DNA from: Dioscorea cayenensis subsp. rotundata
Lineage: Eukaryota > Streptophyta > Magnoliopsida > Dioscoreales > Dioscoreaceae
Assembly: GCF_009730915.1 (NCBI RefSeq)
Contig: NC_052480.1
Location: 620,001 to 684,000 of the forward strand
DNA: 64,000 bases
Reading direction: 5' to 3'
The translations under genes were made by a program, and so were the position numbers. The notes beneath the pieces were generated by a model. That model saw nothing but the letters and a program-made list of their open reading frames with translations. It did no database searches and was not told the origin of the DNA. Shown piece after piece: positions 36,641-48,588 of the stretch; position 1 is the first letter of the stretch, and every line of letters begins with the position of its first letter.

Positions 36641-38264
36641 ATAAACAACATGAACACAATGCAAGATTGCTTGAAAAGATGCTTATTTAATATAAACAAA
36701 CAAACAATATCCATGATATAAGCATAAGCATATAAATAACTAATTAATATCACACAAACATAAAATAGTTTTTTTTTTAATAATAATTTGTTAAAAAAAC
36801 AACGAGTACAAGTTGATTGGGACAAAATAGCTAGAATCAGAAATAAAGACTCACACAAACTGTTACCTAACCGACTAAAATATATATAAAAAAAAAAAAT
36901 ATCCACTAGTAATGAAAAGATAAAAATAAAAATAAAAAAATTATATATAAAAACTACAATAAGTTTTAGACTTCCGTATCAAAGATAGTTAATTAAGAAT
37001 CATATCACGACTTTTCAGTTCAACAACAATAAGAAGAGATTTTATTTTTTTAAAAAAGCATATCTAACGTTGTCTATATCATTAAATCTAATTATATATA
37101 TATATATGATTTTGATCAAAAATTTATATTACCTTCCAGCTATCATTAAATCTAATGATATATATAATTATATATATATATGTGTGTGATTTAGACCAAA
37201 AATTTATATTACTTTCCAGCTCATCACCTCTCCTAGAAATTAGAATAAGAAAGAGATAGTTTCCAGCATTAGAGGGAGGAGGAGGAGGTTAGCTGGTTAA
37301 GTCAAGTCAGGTCATTGGAAAGAGGAAAAACTGGTTATATATATATCCATCCATTCAAAGCTCTACAAAATGGATAAGAACATGCATGAGAGAGCATCCC
37401 ATTTATCCACTCTTGTTATTTCCCTGACATTTTGGCAGTCCACACATGCACTCTTTCCAACAATCACATTCTTGAATCATCTCTTTCTTTATTTATTTAT
37501 ATATAAATACTTTGATCTCTATCTCTTATCCCTATCTCTATCCAATATGGAATTTATTCATCCATTGATTAATAGTATTTTTTATTATTTTTTTCTTTTT
37601 AAGTTCATTGGGAGTAGCACTAATAATCTGGTTCTTCATGAATGTGTCTGAAAAGAGAAGAAGAGATCATTAACTGTTTGTGTATATCTATTATATTTAT
37701 ATTTATATATATATATATAAAGGAAGGTGGTAAGGGAGGTCATTTCAGAAATAAAGGGAGGGTGTTTTTGGAAAATAAAAAAGTGATTCATTAAATACCT
37801 CGAGATTCGATACTACGCCGCCTACTAACATGACATTCGCTTTTTCCCCCTCTTTTTCTTCGATTCCTTCGTTCTTATCTCCACCCTCTCTCGTGACTTG
37901 CCGTTTTCAACATTCTTCTTTACTCCCCACCGGTTTTTTTTTTTTTACTTATCCTATTCTAATGTTTTTTTAAAAAAAAAATTTTACCTTGCCTTTTCAA
38001 AATTTGAGAAAACATTAAATATTTTTTTTTAAAAGATTTAAATTTTATTTTTAAAGTATTTTTAAAATTTTCAAAAAACATAAAACAACTTAAATAGTCC
38101 TTTATTATTTTTTAATTTCGGTCACATAATTTTAAAAAATTATGATTTTATTCTCTATTTTTTAATTTTTTTTAATAATTTAATCACATGAAAATATACC
38201 GTTAACAATAATTATATGTAACATAATAAGTGACACATATTTTTATAGAGCTGATATTTGAGCT
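36641..38264. other. Intergenic, AT-rich, no gene seen
   Basis: Includes the small tandem duplication at 37078-37220. ORFs here are chance. Confidence 0.45.
37078..37220. repeat. Small tandem duplication (offset 64 bases)
   Basis: ATCATTAAATCTAAT plus a TA run plus AAAAATTTATATTAC and TTCCAGCT occurs at 37078-37141 and again, with a longer TA run, at 37142-37220. Confidence 0.85.
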
Positions 38265-38420
38265 ACTATATGTCACATGTGATCGCTGTTTCGTGGAGTA
38301 CCCGAGATCGAATCTCATATCTTACATAGGATGAGAGCATATGGGTCAACGTTGAGCCTTGCTCCCCCCACACGTGCACGTCCTTGGTTTCTGATGCTTG
38401 TCGTCTTTGTCAAAATATAT
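38265..38420 (+). mobile_element. tRNA-derived SINE-like fragment
   Basis: Contains a box-B-like GAGATCGAATCTCAT (about 38303) and ends CGTCTTTGTCAAAA, the same 3' end form as the minus-strand copy at 5694-5850. Box A is not clear. Confidence 0.4.
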
Positions 38421-38712
38421 ATATATATATTTGTGTCACTAAATTATAACAAAAACTAAAAACTATAAGTCTGTAATTTTTTAAAGCGGGATGAGCAAAA
38501 CATAAACACATAAAAATATAGGAGACTATTTAGATTGGTTACTTTTTCAATAAATCTGACTCTCTCTAGTTTTTCTTACTTATCTCGTTTTAGGGTTTGT
38601 TTTTTATTCTATTTAATTGTTCATTTAAAAAATTTATAAAACATTAAGAATTATTTTTTCAAATTTATCCTTAATATTTAATATACTTCTATAACTTCCA
38701 ATAAATATATTC

Positions 38713-39010
38713 AACTACACATTTTATTAAATCATATTTTAAATAAAAATAATTTTGGAAAGTTAATATAGTTTTTTATAAATTTTAAATTTTCAACTAA
38801 CTTTCACGTACTTTGTTAATCCATATAAATTAGTTAAAATGGACAAGTAAAAAAAATGGAGAAATATATAACTACACATTTTATTAAATCATGTTTTAAA
38901 TAAGAATAATTATGAAAAAAATAATATGATTTTTTATAAATTTTAGATTTTCAACTAGCTTTAATCGACTTTCTTAATTAATATGAATTGGTTAAAATGA
39001 ACCGAACTAG
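38713..39010. repeat. Tandem duplication of a MITE-like AT-rich unit
   Basis: Two diverged units offset by 157 bases, each starting AACTACACATTTTATTAAAT (38713 and 38870) and ending in a GTTAAAATG(G/A)AC phrase. The unit and the sequence before it (from about 38575) resemble the interior of the Stowaway-like MITE at 9231-9495. Confidence 0.75.
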
Positions 39011-40077
39011 TATATTATAGGAATAGGAACACCTAGGCAAGGACATACAGTCAATAGACCAAAAAATCATTGATTTATCTTAATATTTTATGTAAAAAGT
39101 TTTTTAATTATAATTTATTTTTATAATTAAATAGAGAATATGTTCTAATGTTTTTATATTTTTTCATTTGGATCTTAATTTTTGGTGATTTTTTTAATGC
39201 GAATAGAATAATTATTTTTATATGATTATTATTATTTAAAAAATACTGAAGGAGAATCAAACTTTTGTGAAAGATGTTATATTTTAATAAATTTAAATAA
39301 ATATGTATAAAATTAGTTTGACTTTATTGTATTATTATTATTATTATTTGAACAAAACTTTATTGTATTATTAGTTTATTCCAAATAATTGGCATTTCAC
39401 TTTATTAAGAAAATTATAAATTAGAATAATTTTGGAATTTTAAGTTTTATTAGGTATATAAAGCTTATCAATCTTTCAAGTCAAACTGCTAATAATGGGT
39501 TCCTGTCTGTTTTTTTGACTGAACGAAACAAAATTACATATTTATTATTATTAAAAATAAATATAATTTCTTAATTAATTTTATAAAATTACTTTAGTAT
39601 AGTTCATATTTAATTTTTCTTCCAACTACAAAATAATGAGTTGGAATTCTACACTATTGCTTCTGCCCAACTGATTGCAATTAGATATACAAATGGAATG
39701 CGTACATATGAACACAAATTTAAAAATATCTGATTTTTATAAATAACTAATTTTTTCTTTTAACGAATAAATAAGAAATGTGTTCATTAAAAAAAAAAAA
39801 AAATTGGGAGTGCATAAACTGGAATGTAACTATAAATTTAATAAACAGTTATGGTTTTATTTTACGTGAATTTTGTAGTTTGCTTTTATTTATTTTAATA
39901 AACAATTACATGAAAGTCTTGTTAAAAAAAACACCGGGTTTGTGGCTTGACAAGTTTTTTTGGAATAATAGACGACAAACATCTTTTTTATATGAATATA
40001 AACACTATCGAACAGTAGTGAATCCCGGATGTACAGTATATGTACAGTATAAAATAGTATAAAAATCTTGGATGAAC

Positions 40078-40165
40078 AGTACTGTTAGGGGAGAGATTTG
40101 AACTCATGCCTTCCCCTTTATACTTTGGTATCATACCATTATGCTATCCAAGTTGATGAAAACAA
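40078..40165 (-). mobile_element. SINE head fragment, tRNA-like
   Basis: On the minus strand: box-A-like TGGATAGCATAATGGTATGA, then AAAGTATAAAGGGGAAGGCA, then box-B-like GAGTTCAAATCTCTCCC. The last two phrases match the copy at 57135-57360, so both belong to one SINE family. The body and tail are missing here. Confidence 0.5.
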
Positions 40166-41037
40166 ATTATTTTTCATTAAATATATCTGTTTAGTGAAAT
40201 ATCTGTCATTTTTAAAAACTTTTGTTGATAAATGATTTCACAAGAATTCAAACCCTTTTACACTTTCGAACACCACGTGGAAACTTTCGTCAGCACCAAA
40301 CAACCCATTTCAAATTCAATTAGAAGAAAAAAAAAAACTTGCTTAAACTAACTTTAAAATTTCAAAATAATCAAAATTAATATAACTATAATTAGTTTAA
40401 ATCCATTTATTGTCTACATGCGCTAGTGTCTATTCACATTTTATCGAATTAAATTAAATTTTAAACAAATCATCTATATATTAAAAACAAACATAAAATT
40501 AAAATATATAAAAAAAATGTCAATAACTTCTTTAGTTTATTAACACTAATTTTTTTTAACTAAAATGTTCATATTTTATTAAAAACACATATTTAAATCT
40601 CAGCTTATAATAAAATAAAAACACAAGAATGTGTAAAAAAATAATTTTGTGCATATTAGAAAAAAATATATAAAAAAATAGATTACATGAAAAGGTTTAA
40701 AAAAAGAAAAGAAAAAACTGTTAAAAAATAATAATAATGCGTTAATAACCACTTTATCAATATGAACAGAACTATCACTGTATCACCCGCAATATATAAA
40801 ACAAAAGCACTAAAAATATATATATATATTAAAACATACTCTACAAACCGAACTGAATCAGATAAACCTCACCATATCAGCACACGCAAATGCGATGCAA
40901 TGCATTTACTATGCATTTAATTTTCAACATTAATTCCTTCCCCTCAATCTTCCTACCTATTTTTTTATTAAATAAAATAATAAATCACAAATTTATTAGA
41001 AAAACAGAAATTCCCCGATTTTTAATAATAATAATAA

Positions 41038-41041
<4 letters not shown>

Positions 41042-41099
<58 letters not shown>
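41042..41099. repeat. (TA)n microsatellite
   Basis: An uninterrupted TA run of about 57 bases, the longest in the window. Confidence 0.97.
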
Positions 41100-41104
<5 letters not shown>

Positions 41105-41583
41105 TAACTCATATGATTAGTTATTTATTTTTTTAAAATAATTTAATATGAATATAAGATTATAAGGACCAAATATGTGGGTTTCAAAAAAATATATTTC
41201 TAGTATTTATTAATACTGTTTTAGATTTTTAGACTTTAAGTAATACAAATATATATGAATTTTTTTTAAAAAAATTAATAATTTTATTTATTTTCTATAA
41301 AAATTAAGGTAAAATTAAGATTAAATAAAATAAACTATTTATCAACTTCAAAAATATAATATTTTTATAAAATAAATTTTATTATATTTTATGAGATAAA
41401 ATAATAAAAATTAGTTTAACATAATATAATTTAGTGTTATGTTATAAATATTTTAATATTATTAAAATAATATTGGTAAAATTTTTATGAGAAATTGACA
41501 ATTGTTGAATAGGTTTTCTACTTTTAATATATATATATATATATTTGATATATAATATTATTAGAATTTTATGTAATAAAAAA

Positions 41584-41712
41584 AATTGGTGGGGGCGGAG
41601 ATTCCCGACCCAATGGGAGAGTGAATGGGGATAATTTCTCCCCCGCGCGGGTAATCCCCGCCCCATAAAAAGTAGAAATGGGTACGGAGATCCCATTCTT
41701 CATCCCACCCTA
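41584..41712. repeat. GC-rich low-complexity GGGGCGGGGA-type patch
   Basis: A patch of GGTGGGGGCGGAGATTCCCG, CCCCGCGCGGGTAATCCCCG and related words within AT-rich DNA. Such GGGGAT/CCCCG-rich blocks are a recurrent plant repeat of uncertain origin. Minus-strand ORFs rich in Gly/Pro/Trp over it are artefacts of the repeat. Confidence 0.5.
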
Positions 41713-42106
41713 CCCCACTTACATCCATATGTCCTATGCAAGGTGAATGTGTGTGGGTCGGCATGAAAGATCATCGGGCGGATCAACTCAAGAGATGAAA
41801 TTTACCAATAGACAACAAAGATCGTTTCAGTCAAACAAAGAAGGATTTTTCTACCCATTTAATTAATCAAATAAATAAACAAAAAATAGAAAAAAAAATA
41901 AAAATAGAAAAATAAAAACAGCTTCTAATTCTGGCAAGAATTAAGTGGGCCGTTTCAATCTCCATTCCCAAATCCCTCACTTTCTCTCTGTCATGCTTTT
42001 TCTCTCCGTTATCTTCACGCACATCCTCCTCCACCACCTTTATAATCACCTTCACGCTTCTCTTCTTCTCCCTCACCATCCCCCAAAAGCTTATCTACTT
42101 TTTCCA

Positions 42107-42118
<12 letters not shown>

Positions 42119-42137
<19 letters not shown>

Positions 42138-42176
42138 GTCCCCACACACAACACACACAGAGAGAGAGAGAGAGAG
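42119..42176. repeat. (CA)n/(GA)n microsatellite in the CAT 5' leader
   Basis: CA repeats at 42119-42136 and 42144-42159 pass into a GA run that ends directly at the ATG at 42177, so the start codon abuts the microsatellite. A preceding CT run (about 42108-42120) completes a pyrimidine-to-purine switch in the leader. Confidence 0.9.
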
Positions 42177-43721
42177 ATGGACAAGATGAAGGAACCAACC
42201 AGCGTCTCCTCTTTCTCTACTTCTACTGCTTACTTTCGAGCGCTCAGAGACACACCTCGGCGACTTGCTCAACGAGCAACGTCGGTGACGACTACACATG
42301 AAGAGATGAGCCGAGTTCGAGCTCGGTCTGGTTCTGACATGGCGAGAACACTTCGCTGGCCTGACCTTATCGGTTTTGGCCTCGGTGGCATGGTTGGTGC
42401 TGGCGTCTTTGTCTCCACTGGACGCGCTGCTCGTCTCTACGCTGGCCCTGCTGTTATTGTCTCTTACGTCATTGCTGGCCTTTGCGCCCTTCTTTCTGCT
42501 TTCTGTTACACTGAGTTCGCCGTTGATATGCCCGTCGCCGGCGGTGCTTTTAGTTACCTTCGTGTCACTTTCGGTGATTCTTTTATTTTTTTATTTTTTT
42601 TTATTTTTTTTCTAATCCATGGGGCCTGCAAACCATCAATCATCTTCTCAAATTATTATTATTTTTTAGAAATTATATATATAATTTTTTATTAATGTGT
42701 TTTTTTAGGGGAATTTGCGGCGTTTCTCACCGGAGCGAACTTGGTAATGGAGTACGTGTTCTCCAACGCCGCCGTTGCTCGGAGCTTCACCGCTTACTTA
42801 GGAACCGCCATTGGAGTCGCCACCACCGAGAAATGGAGAATCACCGTCGCCGGCTTGCCGGAAGGTTTCAACCACATCGACCTCCTCGCCCTCGCCGTCG
42901 TTCTCCTCATCTCTCTCTGCATTTGCCACAGGTCCAAATCCAATCCAATCCATATAAAAATTCAATCTTTATTCGATTCCTCCCAAAAAGATTTCATTCC
43001 CTTCCATTTGACTCCCAAAAAGTTCATCTTTTTTTTTACTTTTAAACTAAATCTCAGCACAAAAGAGAGCTCGGTGCTGAACATGATCCTCACCGGAATC
43101 CATCTCGCTTTCATCTTTTTCATAATAATCATGGGATTCTGGCGAGGTTCCTTCAAGAACTTCACTCACCCTGCCGATCCAGCCAAGAACAACGGCGGCT
43201 TCTTCCCTTACGGCATCTCCGGCGTGTTCGTCGGCGCTTCCATGGTGTACCTGAGCTACATTGGATACGACGCCGTATCAACCATGGCCGAGGAGGTGAA
43301 AAACCCCGCCCGTGATATACCCATCGGCGTCTCCGGCTCCGTCGCCGTCGTCTCCCTTCTCTACTGTCTCATGGCCGCCTCCATGTCCATGATCGTCCCT
43401 TACGACGCTGTGAGTATCCTCATCTTCTCGGATCCTACCCGCGTAAAAACCCGTTAATGAATCCGAACCCGTTTATCCATATCGGATTCGGATCTTTGGG
43501 TTGAAAGTTGAAACCGTTTGCAATCAGTGGGTGGGACCCGCTTTCGTTTTGTCTCTCTTTAACGACATGCGGGTCCCGTGATACAATCCGAAGTTTCTTT
43601 TTATGGGTCTTTTTTCCGGGTGGCGGGTGCATTACCGATTTTAGAAATCATGGACTTTGTTATACGTATATGTTGTGATCGCTGTCAGTGAATAACCACC
43701 GTCTGATCTGTTTGCTTTGTT

Positions 43722-43752
<31 letters not shown>

Positions 43753-44635
43753 CAGATGGACACGGAGGCGCCATTCTCCGCCGCGTTCAGTGGATCCGAC
43801 GGCTGGGGTTGGGTCTCGAGGGTGATCGGTGTGGGGGCCAGTTTTGGCATTCTGACGTCATTATTAGTCTCCATGTTGGGCCAGGCCCGTTATCTCTGTG
43901 TCATAGCCCGGTCCAATGTTGTCCCTGTCTGGTTAGCCCGGGTCAACCCATCCACATCCACCCCGGTCAACGCCTCTGCATTTCTCGGTATTCTTATTCT
44001 TCTACTCATTTATATAATCATATCACAAACAATTAGATATTTAAATCAATTAATATTGTTTGATTGTTATGTTTTCAGGAGTGTTCACAGCCAGCATTGC
44101 TTTGTTCACTGACCTGAATGTGTTACTGAACCTGGTGTGCATTGGCACGTTGTTTGTGTTCTACATGGTTGCCAATGCTGTGATTTACCGGCGATACGTC
44201 GTCATTGGATCGACAAATCCGGTGCCGACGATTACATTTCTCGTCTGCTTTTCGACGATTTCAGTAATATTCACTCTGATCTGGCAATTTAGTGCAGCAG
44301 GAAGAACAAAAGCAGTGCTTCTTGGAGGGTGCATTGTGGCTGCCATTGTTGTCATGCAAGCATTTCATTTGCTGGTGCCTCAGGCCAGAAAGCCTGAGTT
44401 CTGGGGAGTGCCATTTATGCCATGGATACCATCAGGATCCATTGCTCTCAATGTGTTTCTTTTAGGCTCTCTTGACAGACAATCTTATGTTCGATTTGGG
44501 TTCTTTTCGGCCCTCGCTGTTCTTGTTTATGTCCTCTACAGTGTGCATGCTAGCTTTGATGCAGAGGAAAATGGTCATCATCTTAATACAAGCCAATTTG
44601 ATGATACAAATGATGCTGGCTCTCTCAAGGTGTAA
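42177..44635 (+). CDS. Cationic amino acid transporter, CAT6/CAT7-like
   Basis: The exons are 42177-42573, 42709-42931, 43058-43409, 43756-43987 and 44079-44635. They join in frame into 586 residues with GT-AG introns. It is an APC-superfamily permease with about 14 membrane segments. Signatures include TLRWPDLIGFGLGGMVGAGV (first helix), AGPAVIVSYVIAGLCALLSA, YTEFAVDMPVAGGAFSYLRV, MVYLSYIGYDAVSTMAEEV, LLVSMLGQARYLCVIARS and the CAT-type C-terminal helices. CAT proteins import basic and other amino acids with protons. Sequence phrases fit the plant CAT6/CAT7 group rather than CAT1 or CAT2. Intron 3 ends in a (GAT)n repeat just before its AG, displacing the pyrimidine tract. The frame is intact. 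Confidence 0.94.
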
Positions 44636-47203
44636 AATTTTTTTCTTTTTGTTCTCTTCCTATTGATTGAGAGTCTAAGAAATGCTAACTGGCAAAAGTG
44701 TCAATGTAACAGTAAAAAAAGGTGATATGTATATATACAATGTTTAACATGTAGTTTGGTTTGTTATTTCTAAATGAATTTTGGGTCAACTTGTTTGATA
44801 AATTAAGTTTGTCGGAAAAAAAAAAAGAGAAATGCAACAGAACTCCATTAAGAGCACTTGAGCATGATAATTATTATGTGGAGTATGAATCATTTTATCT
44901 TTTCTTACAGAAGAAAAATACAGTTTAGACCAACCTGGAATAGAAAATCATGCACTTTTTTTGTCCTGTGTCTCAATGCTGCTGCATTACTGATGATGAT
45001 AAGATGAGAGACAGAAACAATGGGTGAGAAAAAAGAAGATATTAAAGTCAACCAACCAAACACACCATTGTTGGTGCTTGGAAAGAAGCTTTTATCCACC
45101 AATGGTATGCTAGAAGAATGCTTCTCCGGGTTCTCCGCGCCTTCCTTCTTGTCTTCTTAAGAATCTTATTCTTTTCTTATATATAAATGACACACACACA
45201 CACACACACACACACATTTATACACACACATAATATTACATCACAATCAAATCTGTCTGTTTTTTTTCTGTAAAGGTTGGAACATTTATATAATGTCACT
45301 AGAGAACACCTTACCTTTTTTTTGTGGTTACAATGGCAAATAGTGCAAAAAAGCTTGACTACTCAGGCCCTTCAGTTTTTATGCAGTATTGATTCCTTTA
45401 TTCCACAAAATCTCTTGAAACATTAAGAGTGGAGGTGATTAGGGATGGACCACGGAAGCAATGAAAACGTTTGAGGATAATCCCTTGCTATGTTTGGCCA
45501 CTTGGTTGAGTGGATTCCATGTTACTGAACCAAGTCCAAACCAAGTTGGTACATGATTTGATATGTATCACCATATCTTCTTTGTCAAAGAGAATATGCA
45601 GAGCATGCAGATGGCTCTGCCGAGATTATTTGAGTTTTTTCCTGTGGCCAGCTTAGTTTCTGATGAACTGGCTTTTGTTTGATGCTTAATTACTTTCCTG
45701 TCAGAGATTCTTCTTGCTCTCTTCTCCTTCTTGTGTATCTGATGCTTTGGAACATGCATGTGCTGCATTCTTATTTAGTTTTCCTTTTTATGACATACAT
45801 GTTAATTATACACACTTTAAAGTGAACTCTGTGTATTTCTAGTTATGCAAACTATGATATCTTCTATACAAAATTAAACATTATATGTGTGAAAGAACTT
45901 TTAATGGGATGATATGAAAGAATAAATACAGGAATAGAAACAAAAAAGATGAGTAGATAAATGATGAATAACATGATGAGAAAGAGACAGAAGAGAGATT
46001 TCTAAATGTGCTCTATAAAGTGAACTTGGCGTGCTATTAAAGTTATAGAAACTATTCAGTGCAGTAATATACATTTATGGAATAATTTTGTTCTAATTTG
46101 AGAAGTTGTAAAAACAGTAGATGGAGAAGAAAAGCAAATAGATAATAAGCACTACGCAGAAATGAACAGATAATGAGAAAGAGACTTGTTATTGATATGA
46201 TATGAACTATGAACCTATGAAAATAACAACTGGTCCTAGAATGTAGGTACTAAAACTGGTGATTATGGAAGTGTAGGCAATTTTCTTTTATTCCCACTAC
46301 ACTATGTTAAGAAAGTCAATTTCTCATGATAGAGTCAGATGAACAATACACTCCACCTTTTTCAGTTATGGACTTGGTTTTCAAAGCCCATGGACTCCAT
46401 TTTGTGGACACCCATAATTGGTTTAAGTTGCATTTGAGTATCTGTTTGAGGTTGAGAGCATGGTTTACTGAAATTTATGCTAAAATTGAGGACATGAAAG
46501 GATAATGTTTCCTCTGTTTTGAACCTAATTTTATCTTTAAAATTAAGACTTGAACATGGAAAATTCAAAGGAGAAGTTCTCAATGAGCAGAAGAACTGGA
46601 CACTTAATAGCTAAAACAACAGGATAAAGTAGGTTTGGTCCTCCCAGGGTGACATCAGTATACACGGTCTTGGAAATCTTTTAATTTGGGCAATTTGTTG
46701 AAATATTTGATTACAACTTAATGATAGTATTTTCAATGAATTTGCCCTATTTTTTTTTAAAATTATTATAAAAACTAATTATATGATGGTTGTTTAGATT
46801 CTTGGAGAAAAAAAAAAACTAAACTAAAAGAAGCCGTCCCGCAATTAAAAAACCTCAATTTTGTGGGTCTCTAACTATTTTTTGTTTCGTGTTCTATAAG
46901 TTCAATAAATTGTAGTTTATCTATTTTTTTATTAAAAACAGTGCAGTCCATGAGCTTCATTCTATCCCAATTACATAGATTTGATGGGCTCCTAACCTTT
47001 GTCACTCTTTTGTATGTTTTGAACTTCCCTACCTAGCTAAACCTATAATAAAATTAGGACACATTCATATATATAATCAGACAAACATGAATAGTTACTC
47101 TGATAACTTGTATAGTGCCATCATCTTTTCACTCACAATCATCATTCTGTCCTTAGACAAGCTAATTAAAGCTCCTCTTGGTTGCTACTCTAGGTATAAC
47201 AAA

Positions 47204-47239
<36 letters not shown>

Positions 47240-47848
47240 ACAAAATCAAAGTGGTCCTCATGAAAGCATACACAGGTTCAAATAGTCTGGTTATTCATTT
47301 TATAGATTCTATGTCATATAAAGTTGTCATTGGAGTTCTCATGAGTGTGCAAATTGCTTAATTTTAAAACTCTTTGGAGCATTAACCTGGAGAAGGTACC
47401 TTTGCACATGCTCTCATTTGTTTACTACCAGACAAGAGATCTGCTTTATGATTTGGTTCATTTCATTTAACCATTCTCTCAATTCTTCTGATCAAACTCT
47501 CTATCAACTCTTTTACTCATGAGTCAAACTCAGTAACAACTCTCATGCACTCTTTGTTTAAATGAAAGCCAAAATAAGAGTGAAACTTAAAGCAAATTAA
47601 AGACAAACAAATCCTCAAATGTAAAATCTTTTCTTTCATTCTCTTCATGAAATATTGAAATCTGATCACACAAATTAAAGAGAAAAAAGATATACATGAT
47701 GGAAAAAAAGGAAGTAGGTGGGTAACTTGGATTACAGAATTCATGGTCCCACACATCTCTCTAAAGTGAAAGTTCTGAAAGTGAGGAAGTGGAGATTTTA
47801 AATTTATTATTATTATTATTATTTTAACCTTAATTTTTCATTCTTGCT
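44636..47848. other. Intergenic between CAT and B3 genes (convergent)
   Basis: The two genes converge across 3.2 kb. No third gene was recognised. Features are the 3' flanks, a (CA)n run at about 45190-45217, a LINE-like tail at 46885-46937, an (AAAT)n run at about 47206-47240 and an (ATT)n run near 47802-47825. Confidence 0.45.
46885..46937 (+). mobile_element. LINE 3' tail fragment
   Basis: The sequence TGTTCTATAAGTTCAATAAA followed by TTGTAGTTTATCTATTTTTT matches the 3' end of the fragment at 10400-10500 and the reverse complements at 55585-55740. Confidence 0.4.
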
Positions 47849-47975
47849 TCACAAGTGAGGATTCTCTCTCATGAAGCATGCTGAACTGTGAATCATCTCC
47901 GGCTCCGTTTGCTGCTCCGGCATGCACTCTAAGTTCACTCCAAACAATCTCAATCTCTTCGGCACTGTCACAATA

Positions 47976-48023
<48 letters not shown>

Positions 48024-48489
48024 CTCAGTTTAATTCAACCCAAAAAAAAAAAGTTTGATAAGAATGCATGAGATTTATAATACCTCTTTGAAAGAAATAA
48101 GGAGAAGTATCATGAGTCCATGCACGTGAAATAATATTATCCGGTGAAGTACGTCTTCGTCGCCAACCGATAAAGAAACGGTCACCGGCGACGGTGCGCT
48201 CAAAGAGCACAACATCTCCGGCATCGAGTTTCTTCTCTTTAACATACCGACTCCATCCCTTAGTAAGTACATAGCTCTGACTGCTTGTCCAGTAAGAGTA
48301 CCTAAACCTCCATGGCTTGCCAAGCTCATCCTCAAAGTTCAACAACAAACCCTTTTCCTCAGCTGAGGAATCATTGTTAGCAAGTGGGAAGTATTTCTCT
48401 GCATGTTGTTTTGGAATCACTAGCCTGTTGAGCTTCCCTACATCACTTGGAGTTAATGGTTTCTCAAACATGGCTTCTTTGATCTCTTC

Positions 48490-48521
<32 letters not shown>

Positions 48522-48588
48522 ATGATGATGATGTGATATGTCTAAACTCCCAATGAGATGGTGGTGGTTGAGGGGAGATGATGATCAA
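47849..48588 (-). CDS. B3-domain transcription factor, NGATHA/NGAL-like
   Basis: Two exons in minus order, 48588-48084 and 47964-47849, join in frame. From the ATG at 48588 the protein is 206 residues; from the internal ATG at 48492 ([20 protein letters not shown]) it is 174. I prefer 48492, because relatives start this way and the extra part is a poly-Thr run written by a (GTT)n(GAT)n microsatellite. The B3 DNA-binding domain is complete: [59 protein letters not shown]. Exon 2 adds the RLFGV repressor motif (142-146 of the short form). RLFGV-bearing B3 proteins of the RAV/NGATHA group repress growth genes in leaf, flower and seed. No AP2 domain is present, so it is not a RAV proper. Confidence 0.92.

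Larger units (their letters stand above)
39011..42118. other. Intergenic, very AT-rich, no gene seen
   Basis: Long AT-rich spacer before the CAT gene with simple repeats, a SINE-like fragment (40078-40165) and a GC-rich low-complexity patch (41584-41712), each listed separately. The right end is the CAT promoter. Confidence 0.45.

Noticed and set aside
41442-41764. Minus-strand ORFs rich in Gly, Pro and Trp
   Set aside because: Translation of a GC-rich low-complexity repeat, not a gene.
42015-42299. 94-residue minus-strand ORF
   Set aside because: Antisense to the CAT leader microsatellites and first exon.
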